From NCBI GenBank assembly GCA_003554345.1, contig PWGE01000112.1:1-14153 (forward strand): DNA of 14,153 nucleotides, given 5' to 3'. The translations under genes and the position numbers were made by a program. The DNA is from T1SED10-198M sp003554345 [NCBI: Candidatus Sumerlaeota bacterium]. GTDB lineage: Bacteria > Sumerlaeota > T1SED10-198M. This document shows positions 7,027-14,153 of this stretch, one piece after another; the stretch's first letter is position 1; each line of letters starts with the position of its first letter. Under the pieces are notes generated by a model that was given only the letters and a program-made list of their open reading frames with translations, was not told the DNA's origin and searched no databases.

Positions 7027-9480
7027 ATGAAAAAGTTCATGAAAACTGGAATTTTCTGGTTGCTTTCTGTAACCGTTCTTTGGTTGTCGGCTGATATGAT
7101 TGACGTAACTGCTCCTGAAGAAGAGATACATATTGATGCCGATCATATTGAGTACCAGGAAGAAAGGCGTCAAATCTACTGCCGGGGCGACGTGGAAATA
7201 GTAACGGAGAGGGGAACTATTTATGCTCAGCAGGCACTGGTTGATTTTTCCAGCAGGGAAATATATGCCAGTGATGAGGTGCGTTTTCATCGAACAGATC
7301 TCGGAGAATATCAGACGGAAAACCTGCGCTATAATTATGAGTTTGATTATCTCTATGCTGAAGAAGTAGAAGGGCATGATGCTTTTGTGCGCTTTTCCAT
7401 GTCCGAAGTCCATTCTCATGGTCAGGAAGAAATTGTGGGGCAGGATGGGTGTGTGACCCATTGTGAATTGCCTCATCCTCATTACCGCGTGGAAGCTGAT
7501 GAAATCGAGGTGTATCTTAATCAAAGGGTGTATGTAAGAGGAGCGCTGTTCCGAGCCGGTAATGTTCCCTTTTTATATTTGCCGGTGTATTCCCGCAACC
7601 TGGGCAAAAAATCACCCTGGTCGGTTTCGGCAGGATATGAGTCAGAAAAAGGAGCTACCACGAAAGTAAGTTATCTTTTTCGCCAGAAATACTATGCTGA
7701 CCGGCAACAAGAGGAAAGACTGAGCCGATGGAGCCTTCTCTTACAGGGCGACCATTATACAAGGCGGGGAACCGGTCTGCATACCTACGGAAAGTTCGGA
7801 GTGCTGGATGATGCCTGGATGGGCCGGCTTTTTGGCTATTATATAGAGGATGATCGCTATGATTTCACGCGCCGTCTATCAGATGAGGAACTGGATAACC
7901 TGATAGAATCAGGTGAACTTGATGATAAATATAAGTACGATATCCATCGTTATACACTGACTTCAGAAAATCGTTTTGAATTGCCCCGTGACTGGCTATG
8001 GCATCTGAATTTTGAACTACACAGTGACCCCGATATCTATCGGGATTTTATCGAAACAGACCGGCCAGAACAATTGAGAGTGCAACGGGGTGTTGAAAGT
8101 GTGTTCAGTCGCGTCTTTGATGACCACTATTTTTCGTTAAGCATGCGTTATAAAGAGCGCTTGAGTCGCCTTCAATATCGCGATACGTATAAACACTGGG
8201 CTGATGATATTGAGTTTGATAGAATAGATTACTACCGGGCTCAACAGCAGATACCCGTCGCCTCCCTGGAGCGGCGGTATCTTCCTCTTAGTTCACATCT
8301 CATGTATAAATATCAGTTAGATTTTTTCAATGTGCTTGATACCGGTCTTATGCCGCAAAGCACGGCCGACGAAAGATGGCTCACAGGAGCGATGCTGGAT
8401 AACCGGTTCTTTTTTAATTATTATTTTACCCCTCTTTTCTCCATTGACAGTGAAAGCGGCTTAAAAAGTGGGTACGTGAGTTATGATAGAGACAGCTATG
8501 GAGATAACCGCTTTGAAAGAGTGGAAGATCAGCTTGATGAGCGCCCCTGGTTGCAACCCCATATGGTGGAGGATGCTTTTCAAAAGATAGATTCAACACA
8601 GATCAGTGGATATAGTTATAATACCCTGAATTATCATCCTGCTGATAACCTGCGGTTTTATACATTTTATAATCATGTACATAATTTTGGTGATACCACC
8701 GGAGATTTTTACCAGGAAATAGCCAATCATCGATATAAAGAAGATGTGTACCCTTTTCTGCGGGAAACCCGGGAAGTGGGTGCCGGTTTTGAGCATACCT
8801 GGGATTCTCCTGCGTATAGACTCAATGTGGAATTTGGCGAAAACCTGCGTTCTGACCTGTATCCCCGCGAAACCATGCGCTATGTGAGAGGGGATGTGTC
8901 CGTGCAGAATGAGGATGAAACATTTTCTCTTTTTGCCGGACCTGCCTGGAATAAGGTGAATGAGCTGGCGGTTTTTGATGATGGAGCAGAGCGGCAGTAT
9001 GAAGATTTTGAGAGGGATATCTATACGCTGTATGCCGGCTTTGATCTTCAGCCGGAAGACAGATGGCGCTGGTCTCTGGTCTATCATTCTTCCTGGGAAA
9101 AAGAAGATCATCCCCAGCGGCCTGATGATAGGAGAACCCTTGATCAGGTTTATTCCCATCTGACGAGTACCCTTGAACTCCAGGTTTCCGACCGGTATAC
9201 CCTTAACACTCATGCAACGTATGATATTGATGAAAGTGACTTTGAATATATTAGTGTCGGATTGGACCGATGGCTTCACTGCTGGAATGTAGGAATGAAT
9301 GTACAGATGCGTCAGAACCTTGATGAATTCAGTCGTGATTACGGAGACAGGTCTTTTCGTTATGCGGTGCATATTGGATTAGAGGGAATCCCGGGTGCCA
9401 GATTCGATACCGGAGATGTGGCTGAAGGCCTGGCAGCTGTTCAGGAGACTCCTGCACGACGGGAATCTCTGGCAAGGTAA
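7027..9480 (+). CDS. lptD: LPS-assembly outer-membrane protein LptD
   Basis: LptD is the outer-membrane barrel that, with LptE, inserts LPS into the outer leaflet. The 817 residues begin with a signal peptide (about 1-22: MKKFMK, a hydrophobic core, then LSA before D23). An LptA/OstA-like jelly-roll follows at about 33-175, with IEYQEERRQIYCRGDVEI (41-58) and VTHCELPHPHYRVEADEI (143-160). The next block, ending NVPFLYLPVY (179-188), leads into a long barrel of alternating aromatic and polar strands. There are four cysteines, C52, C142, C146 and C752, placed near both ends as in E. coli LptD. A hydrophilic tail of about 25 residues follows the last likely strand, VHIGLEGIPGARF, which is unusual because many barrels end on a strand. 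The ATG follows the stop of the permease gene with no gap. The assignment is strong; barrel details are inferred. Confidence 0.93.
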   Translation: MKKFMKTGIFWLLSVTVLWLSADMIDVTAPEEEIHIDADHIEYQEERRQIYCRGDVEIVTERGTIYAQQALVDFSSREIYASDEVRFHRTDLGEYQTENLRYNYEFDYLYAEEVEGHDAFVRFSMSEVHSHGQEEIVGQDGCVTHCELPHPHYRVEADEIEVYLNQRVYVRGALFRAGNVPFLYLPVYSRNLGKKSPWSVSAGYESEKGATTKVSYLFRQKYYADRQQEERLSRWSLLLQGDHYTRRGTGLHTYGKFGVLDDAWMGRLFGYYIEDDRYDFTRRLSDEELDNLIESGELDDKYKYDIHRYTLTSENRFELPRDWLWHLNFELHSDPDIYRDFIETDRPEQLRVQRGVESVFSRVFDDHYFSLSMRYKERLSRLQYRDTYKHWADDIEFDRIDYYRAQQQIPVASLERRYLPLSSHLMYKYQLDFFNVLDTGLMPQSTADERWLTGAMLDNRFFFNYYFTPLFSIDSESGLKSGYVSYDRDSYGDNRFERVEDQLDERPWLQPHMVEDAFQKIDSTQISGYSYNTLNYHPADNLRFYTFYNHVHNFGDTTGDFYQEIANHRYKEDVYPFLRETREVGAGFEHTWDSPAYRLNVEFGENLRSDLYPRETMRYVRGDVSVQNEDETFSLFAGPAWNKVNELAVFDDGAERQYEDFERDIYTLYAGFDLQPEDRWRWSLVYHSSWEKEDHPQRPDDRRTLDQVYSHLTSTLELQVSDRYTLNTHATYDIDESDFEYISVGLDRWLHCWNVGMNVQMRQNLDEFSRDYGDRSFRYAVHIGLEGIPGARFDTGDVAEGLAAVQETPARRESLAR

Positions 9481-9518
9481 CAAAGAAGCAGTAAGCCGTC
9501 TTAAATACAATGTTCAAT

Positions 9519-9524
9519 TATAAT
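9519..9524 (+). promoter_or_regulatory. alaS: Candidate -10 box for alaS
   Basis: The hexamer is a perfect TATAAT, 28 bases before the alaS ATG. No -35 element is visible 16-18 bases upstream (the bases there read about CCGTCT), and there is no extended -10 TG. If used, it would need an activator or be weak. Confidence 0.35.
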
Positions 9525-9536
9525 GGTCTGTAATGA

Positions 9537-9543
9537 AGGAGGA
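9537..9543 (+). promoter_or_regulatory. alaS: Strong Shine-Dalgarno AGGAGGA of alaS
   Basis: AGGAGGA is nearly complementary to the 16S rRNA 3' end. The core GGAGG ends 10 bases before the ATG at 9553, slightly long but acceptable, and it supports that start. Confidence 0.65.
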
Positions 9544-9552
9544 TAGTTATTC

Positions 9553-12183
9553 ATGAAATCTCAGGAGATTCGTGATTGCTTTGTCGATTATTTTGTTCAG
9601 CGATCTCATAAACATATACCGGCTGCACCGCTGGTTCCAGTGGGTGATCCCACTTTGTTGTTTACTACTGCCGGTATGGTGCAGTTTAAACCGCTGTGGG
9701 AAGGAACGGCGGAAATCAAGCATCCCCGGGCAGTAACAGTGCAAAAGTGCCTTCGGCTCAGTGACCTGGAAAATGTGGGAAAAACACCACGTCACGACAC
9801 TCTTTTCGAAATGCTGGGAAATTTCTCTTTTGGAGACTATTTTAAAAGGGAAGCGATTGATTATGCCTGGGAATTTTTGACGGAAGTACTTTCTCTCAGC
9901 CCTGACAGATTGTGGATAACGGTGTATAAGGATGACGATGAGGCAAAACAGATATGGTTGGAAGAAAAGAACATTCCTTCTCAACGAGTGGTATCCCTTG
10001 GTGATGAGGAGAATTTCTGGGGACCTGCCGGAGAAAGTGGTGCCTGTGGGCCCTGTTCCGAGATAATATATGATCTGGGTGAAGAAAAGGGTTGTGGTGA
10101 AAAAGATTGTGGACCTGCCTGTGAATGCGGACGCTGGCTGGAAGTCTGGAACCTGGTATTTCCTCAGTATGATAAAAGAAAGGATGGCAGCTTTCAACCT
10201 TTAAAGAATCGCGGGATAGATACAGGGATGGGACTGGAACGCCTGGCTATGATCCTGCAGCAGAAAGATTCTATTTTCCAAACCGATCTCTTTTTTCCTA
10301 TCATTAAAGAGAGTTGCTCCCTTGCTGATTGTTCTTACGGGCAGGATCCCGTTACTGACAGAGCATTGAATATTATTGCCGACCATGTCCGCGCCCTTAC
10401 TTTTGCTATTGCCGAAAATGTCACCCCTTCCAATGAAGGACGGGGCTATGTGCTGAGACGTTTGGTGCGAAGAGCTTCGAAATACGGTCGGGACCTGGGG
10501 TTACATAAACCCTTTCTTTATACCCTGGTAAATACTGTCATTGATATTATGCATCAAACGTACCCCGAACTGGTGGAAAAGACGGAACTCATCAAGCAGA
10601 TTCTCATGCGGGAAGAGGAACGTTTTTTGAAGACCCTGGACCAGGGAATGAGCCTGCTCCAGGAAGTGATAGAGGATGAGAAAAAGAAAGAATGCAAGGT
10701 GATATCGGGCAAAACGGTATTTACCCTCTATGATACCTATGGGTTTCCGGTGGAAATGACCGAAGAAATTCTCTCTCAGGAGGGGTTGGTATTTGACCGG
10801 GAACAGTTTGAGAGTGAACAGTCCAGAGCAAAAGAAATTGCCCGTAGTTCATGGCAGGATAACGGGACGGCGGAAGAGATGGAACACCTCTACAGGTCTC
10901 TTTTTGAAGAGTATGGCAAGACCAGATTTACCGGTTATGAAAAACACGAAAGTACCGCCAGAATTTTGAGTATCCTTCAAAATGGCAGGCAAATCGATTC
11001 TAAAAAGGCTGGTGATGAGAAGGTTGAAATTGTTCTGGATGAGACGCCTTTTTATGCGGAAAGTGGGGGACAGGTTGCTGATACCGGCTATCTCATTTTC
11101 CCCGGTGGCAAGGTGAGGATTCTGGACGTGGCTAAAACACCTGATGCATTGTTTGTGCATAGCGGGAAAATAGAGGAAGGCGAAATAAAGGTGAACACGA
11201 AGGTAACCGCCAGGATTGATTTCACCCGTCGCCGGGAGATTATGAAGCATCACACCTGTACCCACCTTCTCCAGGCTGCTTTACGAGAGGTGCTGGGAAA
11301 TCATATCGGGCAGACTGGTTCCTATGTATGTGAAGACCATTTTCGCTTTGACTTCACTCATTTTCAGGCTCCCTCTCAACGTGAGATAGAGCTGATAACC
11401 AAAAAAGTAAATGAATATATCCAGCTGAATAAACCGGTACATTCTGAAATATTATCACTGCAGGAAGCCAAAGAAAGGGGAGCACTGGCTTTTTTTGGTG
11501 AAAAGTACGGGGAAACCGTCCGGGTGATAACGATACCTGATATAAGCCTTGAGCTCTGTGGAGGCACCCACCTTGATCAGACTGGCTATGCCGGTATTTT
11601 TCAGGTGGTATCAGAAGCTTCCGTGGCAGCGGGAGTGCGGCGTATTGAAGCGGTCGTGGGGGAAAATGCGGTGCAGGAAGTGATTCAAAAAAACCGCCTT
11701 TTAGGTAAACTGGAAAATATGCTTAAAACCGATATGGATGAGATTCCTGCCGCGGTGGAAAGACTGGAAAAAGACCTTCATGAGCTTCAAAGAGAAAACA
11801 GGGAATTGCGTCAGAAAGATCTTTTCTTTCAGGCTGATGAACTCCTGGAAGAAAGCCCCGTAAAGAATGGCATTAAGGTGGTTGTGAAACGCTGGCAGGG
11901 ACGCCAGATGAAGGAACTTCTCCCCCTTGCCGATCATATACGGCAGAAATCCCGTCAATCAGCGGCTCTGTTGTTTATCAATGAGGAAAAAAACAAGGTG
12001 CAGTTGTTGGTAGCACTGACAGAGGATCTGACTGACCGCTATCATGCCGGGAAAATGGTCAAAGAACTGGCTGGTTTGCTGGGTGGCGGAGGCGGCGGCA
12101 AGCCTGATTGTGCCCAGGCAGGAGGAAAAAAGCCGGAAAATATTCCTGACGTTATCAAACGTTTTGAACAGTTCATGGGATAA
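9553..12183 (+). CDS. alaS: Alanine-tRNA ligase AlaRS
   Basis: AlaRS attaches alanine to tRNA-Ala in the cytosol and clears mischarged Ser/Gly. The 876 residues equal the usual length. The class II core is at about 1-230, with TLLFTTAGMVQFKP (34-47), RHDTLFEMLGNFSFGDYF (80-97) and GIDTGMGLER (221-230). Between the motifs, QKCLRLSDLENVG (64-76) lacks the AGGKHN insertion common in many bacteria. A Cys cluster C165, C168, C181, C186, C190, C192 (from ACGPC to CECG) could bind a metal. The editing domain has H567xxxH571 and C669xxxH673, the zinc-binding editing residues. A coiled-coil at about 712-765 and the C-Ala domain with LLGGGGGGKPDCAQAGG near 840-856 complete the protein. ruvX follows after two bases. 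Confidence 0.97.
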   Translation: MKSQEIRDCFVDYFVQRSHKHIPAAPLVPVGDPTLLFTTAGMVQFKPLWEGTAEIKHPRAVTVQKCLRLSDLENVGKTPRHDTLFEMLGNFSFGDYFKREAIDYAWEFLTEVLSLSPDRLWITVYKDDDEAKQIWLEEKNIPSQRVVSLGDEENFWGPAGESGACGPCSEIIYDLGEEKGCGEKDCGPACECGRWLEVWNLVFPQYDKRKDGSFQPLKNRGIDTGMGLERLAMILQQKDSIFQTDLFFPIIKESCSLADCSYGQDPVTDRALNIIADHVRALTFAIAENVTPSNEGRGYVLRRLVRRASKYGRDLGLHKPFLYTLVNTVIDIMHQTYPELVEKTELIKQILMREEERFLKTLDQGMSLLQEVIEDEKKKECKVISGKTVFTLYDTYGFPVEMTEEILSQEGLVFDREQFESEQSRAKEIARSSWQDNGTAEEMEHLYRSLFEEYGKTRFTGYEKHESTARILSILQNGRQIDSKKAGDEKVEIVLDETPFYAESGGQVADTGYLIFPGGKVRILDVAKTPDALFVHSGKIEEGEIKVNTKVTARIDFTRRREIMKHHTCTHLLQAALREVLGNHIGQTGSYVCEDHFRFDFTHFQAPSQREIELITKKVNEYIQLNKPVHSEILSLQEAKERGALAFFGEKYGETVRVITIPDISLELCGGTHLDQTGYAGIFQVVSEASVAAGVRRIEAVVGENAVQEVIQKNRLLGKLENMLKTDMDEIPAAVERLEKDLHELQRENRELRQKDLFFQADELLEESPVKNGIKVVVKRWQGRQMKELLPLADHIRQKSRQSAALLFINEEKNKVQLLVALTEDLTDRYHAGKMVKELAGLLGGGGGGKPDCAQAGGKKPENIPDVIKRFEQFMG
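9557..9570. repeat. 14-base palindrome at the start of alaS
   Basis: AATCTC (9557-9562) and GAGATT (9565-9570) are perfect reverse complements separated by AG. The palindrome covers codons 2-6 of alaS. It could be an operator or a small RNA hairpin (5 bp with loop CAGG) just after the start codon, or chance. Confidence 0.4.
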
Positions 12184-12185
12184 CA

Positions 12186-12611
12186 ATGACACCGGTGATG
12201 GCTCTTGATATAGGACAGAAAAAAACAGGGGTGGCTTTAACAGATTCACTGGAGATGATTGCCAGACCCTGTACAGTTTTATATCATAAAGAGCCGTACC
12301 AGCTGCTGGAGCAGGTGATTATCCTTATCAGGGAGAAAAAGGTTGATACCATTGTGGTGGGAGTTCCCTATGGAAATGAAGGCGAGTTGACTGAACAGGC
12401 AGATTTTGTTCTCCAGATGAGCCGGTTCCTCCAGAAAAGAATGAGTAAAGATATCCAGTGGGTGTTTCAGGAAGAAATCCTTTCAACCCATGAAGCCTGG
12501 CAGCGGCTTCTTGAGTCAGGAGCAGGTCGAAAAAAAAGGCGTCAGCCGATGGACAAATTTGCTGCTGTCCAGATTTTACAACGATATTTATCTAAACGAG
12601 AGGTGAAATAA
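12186..12611 (+). CDS. ruvX: RuvX/YqgF-type RNase H-fold nuclease (putative Holliday junction resolvase)
   Basis: The 141 residues match the YqgF family length and outline. The first strand MALDIGQKKTGVALTD (5-20) carries D8. A central VDTIVVGVPYGNEGE block (53-67) fits the family vVGlP.. pattern. The third acidic site is D123 in PMDKFAAVQILQRYL (121-135). Family members process pre-16S rRNA and are also proposed Holliday junction resolvases. The usual DERLTT motif reads EEILST here (96-101), keeping an acidic pair but losing the arginine. The gene begins two bases after alaS, with only a weak ribosome site inside the alaS end. An ATG at 12198 (MALDIG) is an alternative start. alaS next to a YqgF gene is a common bacterial arrangement. 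Confidence 0.88.
   Translation: MTPVMALDIGQKKTGVALTDSLEMIARPCTVLYHKEPYQLLEQVIILIREKKVDTIVVGVPYGNEGELTEQADFVLQMSRFLQKRMSKDIQWVFQEEILSTHEAWQRLLESGAGRKKRRQPMDKFAAVQILQRYLSKREVK
12599..12605 (+). promoter_or_regulatory. guaB: Shine-Dalgarno of guaB inside the end of ruvX
   Basis: AGAGGTG, seven bases before the ATG at 12613, lies within the last codons of ruvX. It fixes the guaB start and suggests coupled translation, because only one base separates the two genes. Confidence 0.55.
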
Positions 12612-12612
12612 A

Positions 12613-14121
12613 ATGATGCCAAGTGACAGGACCGTAGAATTTATGAATTCCGTGGGAAGTCATATGGCTCTGACTTTTGGTGATATTATTCTTATGCCCG
12701 GCTATTCTGAAATAATGCCCGGTGAAGTAGACCTGAAAACGAAACTCACCCCTCATATAGACCTCAATATTCCCTTCCTCAGCGCTGCCATGGATTCAGT
12801 CACTGAAGCTCCCATGGCGATTGCTATGGCTTTGCAGGGGGGTATGGGGGTGATACATAAAAACCTGTCTCCCGAACAGCAAGCCAGGGAGGTTAAAAAG
12901 GTGAAATATTTTCTGAATGGATTCCTGGAAAAGGTAAGGGTAGTATCTCCGGATCACACTGTCGAAGATGTGCTCCGGTACAAGACAGAGAAAGGTTTTT
13001 CTTTTACCAGTTTCCCCGTGGTGGATGAAGAGCGCCGTTTGCTGGGAATTATCACCAAAAGAGAGATAAAATATTGCGAAGACAGGAAGATACCGGTAAA
13101 GGATATAATGATTAAAAAACCGGTGATTTCTGAGAGAAGATGCACCCTTTCTGAGGCTTACGAGATAATGAAAAAACATCAGATTAATATCCTGCCGGTT
13201 ATTGAAAAAGGGCGTTTATCAGGAATCTACTGCTGGAAGGATGTGTGTGATATTATTCGCACCGAGCATCCTTACTATAACAGGGATGAACACCATCAGT
13301 TACGCTGTGCGGCAGCTGTTAGTCCCCGCGATTATCAGCGGGTGGACATACTGGTAGAAGCCGGGGTGGATTGCCTGGTGGTGGATACGGCTCATGGCCA
13401 TACGAAAAATGTGCTGGATATGGTTCAATGGATAAAAGAACATTATGAAATAGAAGTGATTGTGGGAAATATTGCCCATAAAGAAGCTGTCTCCGACCTT
13501 ATCAAGGCCGGTGCAGATGCGTTGAAAGTGGGTATCGGGCCGGGGTCCATCTGTACTACCCGGGTGGTTACCGGTATCGGAGTGCCGCAGATAACAGCAG
13601 TCTATGAATGTGCGCTGGCGGCTAAAGGGCGAGTGCCCATTATTGCGGATGGAGGCGTGACCTTTTCCGGGGATGTTGCCAAAGCTCTGGCTGTAGGAGC
13701 TGATGCAGTTATGATGGGTAATGCGCTTGCCGGTACAGAGGAAAGTCCTGGAGAAACAATATTATATCATGGACGGAAGTATGTCAGCTATCGAGGAATG
13801 GGTTCCATGGAAGCGATGAATGAAAAGATGGGTTCTCGTCAGAGGTATTCTCAGGATACTCAGGCATCAGAGAAAATGGTGCCGGAAGGTATTGTGGGAA
13901 TGGTTCCTTATAGAGGGTCGGTTCAGGAAGTGTTGCAGCAATTTGCCGGAGGCTTGAGAAATGCGCTGGGATATGCCGGTGCTCCTTATATTCGTTCTTT
14001 TCAGGAAAAGGTAGACCTGAAAAAGGTTACAGCCTCCGGACAACGAGAAAATCATCCTCATGATGTTATAATCAGGAAAGAAGCACCGAATTATAAGGGC
14101 TCAGGAGATAATGTTTTCTGA
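12613..14121 (+). CDS. guaB: Inosine-5'-monophosphate dehydrogenase
   Basis: IMPDH oxidises IMP to XMP with NAD+, the committed step to GMP, in the cytosol. The 502 residues carry [14 protein letters not shown] (20-33) and [12 protein letters not shown] (54-65) near the start. Two CBS domains at about 108-220 interrupt the TIM barrel and in this family regulate activity through purine nucleotides. The substrate site [20 protein letters not shown] (307-326) has the catalytic cysteine C314. DGGVTFSGD (346-354), MGSRQRY (406-412, with R410 and Y412 of the mobile flap) and the usual ending [14 protein letters not shown] (481-494) follow, plus eight extra residues. A second Met directly follows the first. 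The bases after the stop run to the window edge. The identification is firm. Confidence 0.97.
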   Translation: MMPSDRTVEFMNSVGSHMALTFGDIILMPGYSEIMPGEVDLKTKLTPHIDLNIPFLSAAMDSVTEAPMAIAMALQGGMGVIHKNLSPEQQAREVKKVKYFLNGFLEKVRVVSPDHTVEDVLRYKTEKGFSFTSFPVVDEERRLLGIITKREIKYCEDRKIPVKDIMIKKPVISERRCTLSEAYEIMKKHQINILPVIEKGRLSGIYCWKDVCDIIRTEHPYYNRDEHHQLRCAAAVSPRDYQRVDILVEAGVDCLVVDTAHGHTKNVLDMVQWIKEHYEIEVIVGNIAHKEAVSDLIKAGADALKVGIGPGSICTTRVVTGIGVPQITAVYECALAAKGRVPIIADGGVTFSGDVAKALAVGADAVMMGNALAGTEESPGETILYHGRKYVSYRGMGSMEAMNEKMGSRQRYSQDTQASEKMVPEGIVGMVPYRGSVQEVLQQFAGGLRNALGYAGAPYIRSFQEKVDLKKVTASGQRENHPHDVIIRKEAPNYKGSGDNVF

Positions 14122-14153
14122 CTGGAAATTATCCGGATTCTTGACTCAATTAA
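14122..14153. other. Sequence after guaB, cut by the window edge
   Basis: Thirty-two bases remain. They hold an 8-base palindrome ATCCGGAT (14131-14138) and a TTGACT (14141-14146) that would resemble a -35 box, but the -10 position lies outside the window. No terminator is seen. Confidence 0.3.

Larger units (their letters stand above)
9481..9552. other. Leader region of alaS
   Basis: The 72 bases between lptD and alaS contain no hairpin-plus-T-run terminator, so read-through from the envelope genes is possible. They carry a perfect TATAAT (9519-9524) and a strong Shine-Dalgarno (9537-9543). No T-box or other leader RNA could fit in so short a gap. Confidence 0.5.

Noticed and set aside
8593-9372. 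A 259-codon open frame on the - strand opposite lptD
   Set aside because: It is a shadow of lptD codon bias with no recognisable domain and no promoter or ribosome site. The long - strand frames opposite lptF/G (6160-6780) and alaS (9547-10197) were rejected for the same reason.
1-14153. A defence island, prophage, CRISPR array, tRNA or insertion sequence
   Set aside because: I saw no direct repeats with regular spacing, transposase or integrase motifs, tRNA-like cloverleaf or att-like repeats. All ten genes share strand, style and tight spacing typical of a core chromosome.

Overview
All ten coding regions in this window lie on the + strand and are packed tightly: several overlap by 8-17 bases, and only two gaps exceed 50 bases (3847-3960 and 9481-9552). 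The organism is a diderm (LPS-type) bacterium, because the window carries a lipid A acyltransferase (LpxD) and two parts of the LPS export bridge (an LptF/LptG-type permease and LptD). Moderate G+C (roughly mid-40s percent by eye), TTG starts on two genes, a cytoplasmic TPR/Hanks-kinase fusion and an unusual lpxD-lptF/G-lptD order point away from the Enterobacteria. A Fibrobacterota/Chitinivibrionia-like or Spirochaetota-like lineage is possible, but that is only an impression.

Region 1 (1-3846) is a translationally coupled run. It holds the 3' part of an unrecognised, acidic, beta-rich protein made of repeated sandwich-like modules, then a YbgC-type hotdog thioesterase, then a soluble protein with N-terminal TPR-like helices and a complete C-terminal Ser/Thr kinase domain. 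Region 2 (3961-9480) is the envelope block: a WalJ/YycJ-like metallo-beta-lactamase-fold hydrolase, lpxD, an LptF/LptG-type permease and lptD. LpxD makes a lipid A precursor, the permease helps lift finished LPS from the inner membrane, and LptD inserts it into the outer membrane. Region 3 (9553-14121) is housekeeping: alaS, ruvX and guaB, nearly end to end.

I did not find a mobile element, CRISPR array, defence island, tRNA or rRNA. The most interesting points are: the fourfold module pattern in the first protein; a small hairpin that puts the Shine-Dalgarno of the metallo-hydrolase gene in its loop and ends at a TTG start; a long insertion in the LptF/G protein; a four-cysteine pattern in LptD that resembles the disulfide cysteines of E. 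coli LptD; altered family motifs in RuvX and LpxD; and a 14-base palindrome at the start of alaS. There is no clear sign of an entirely new system.
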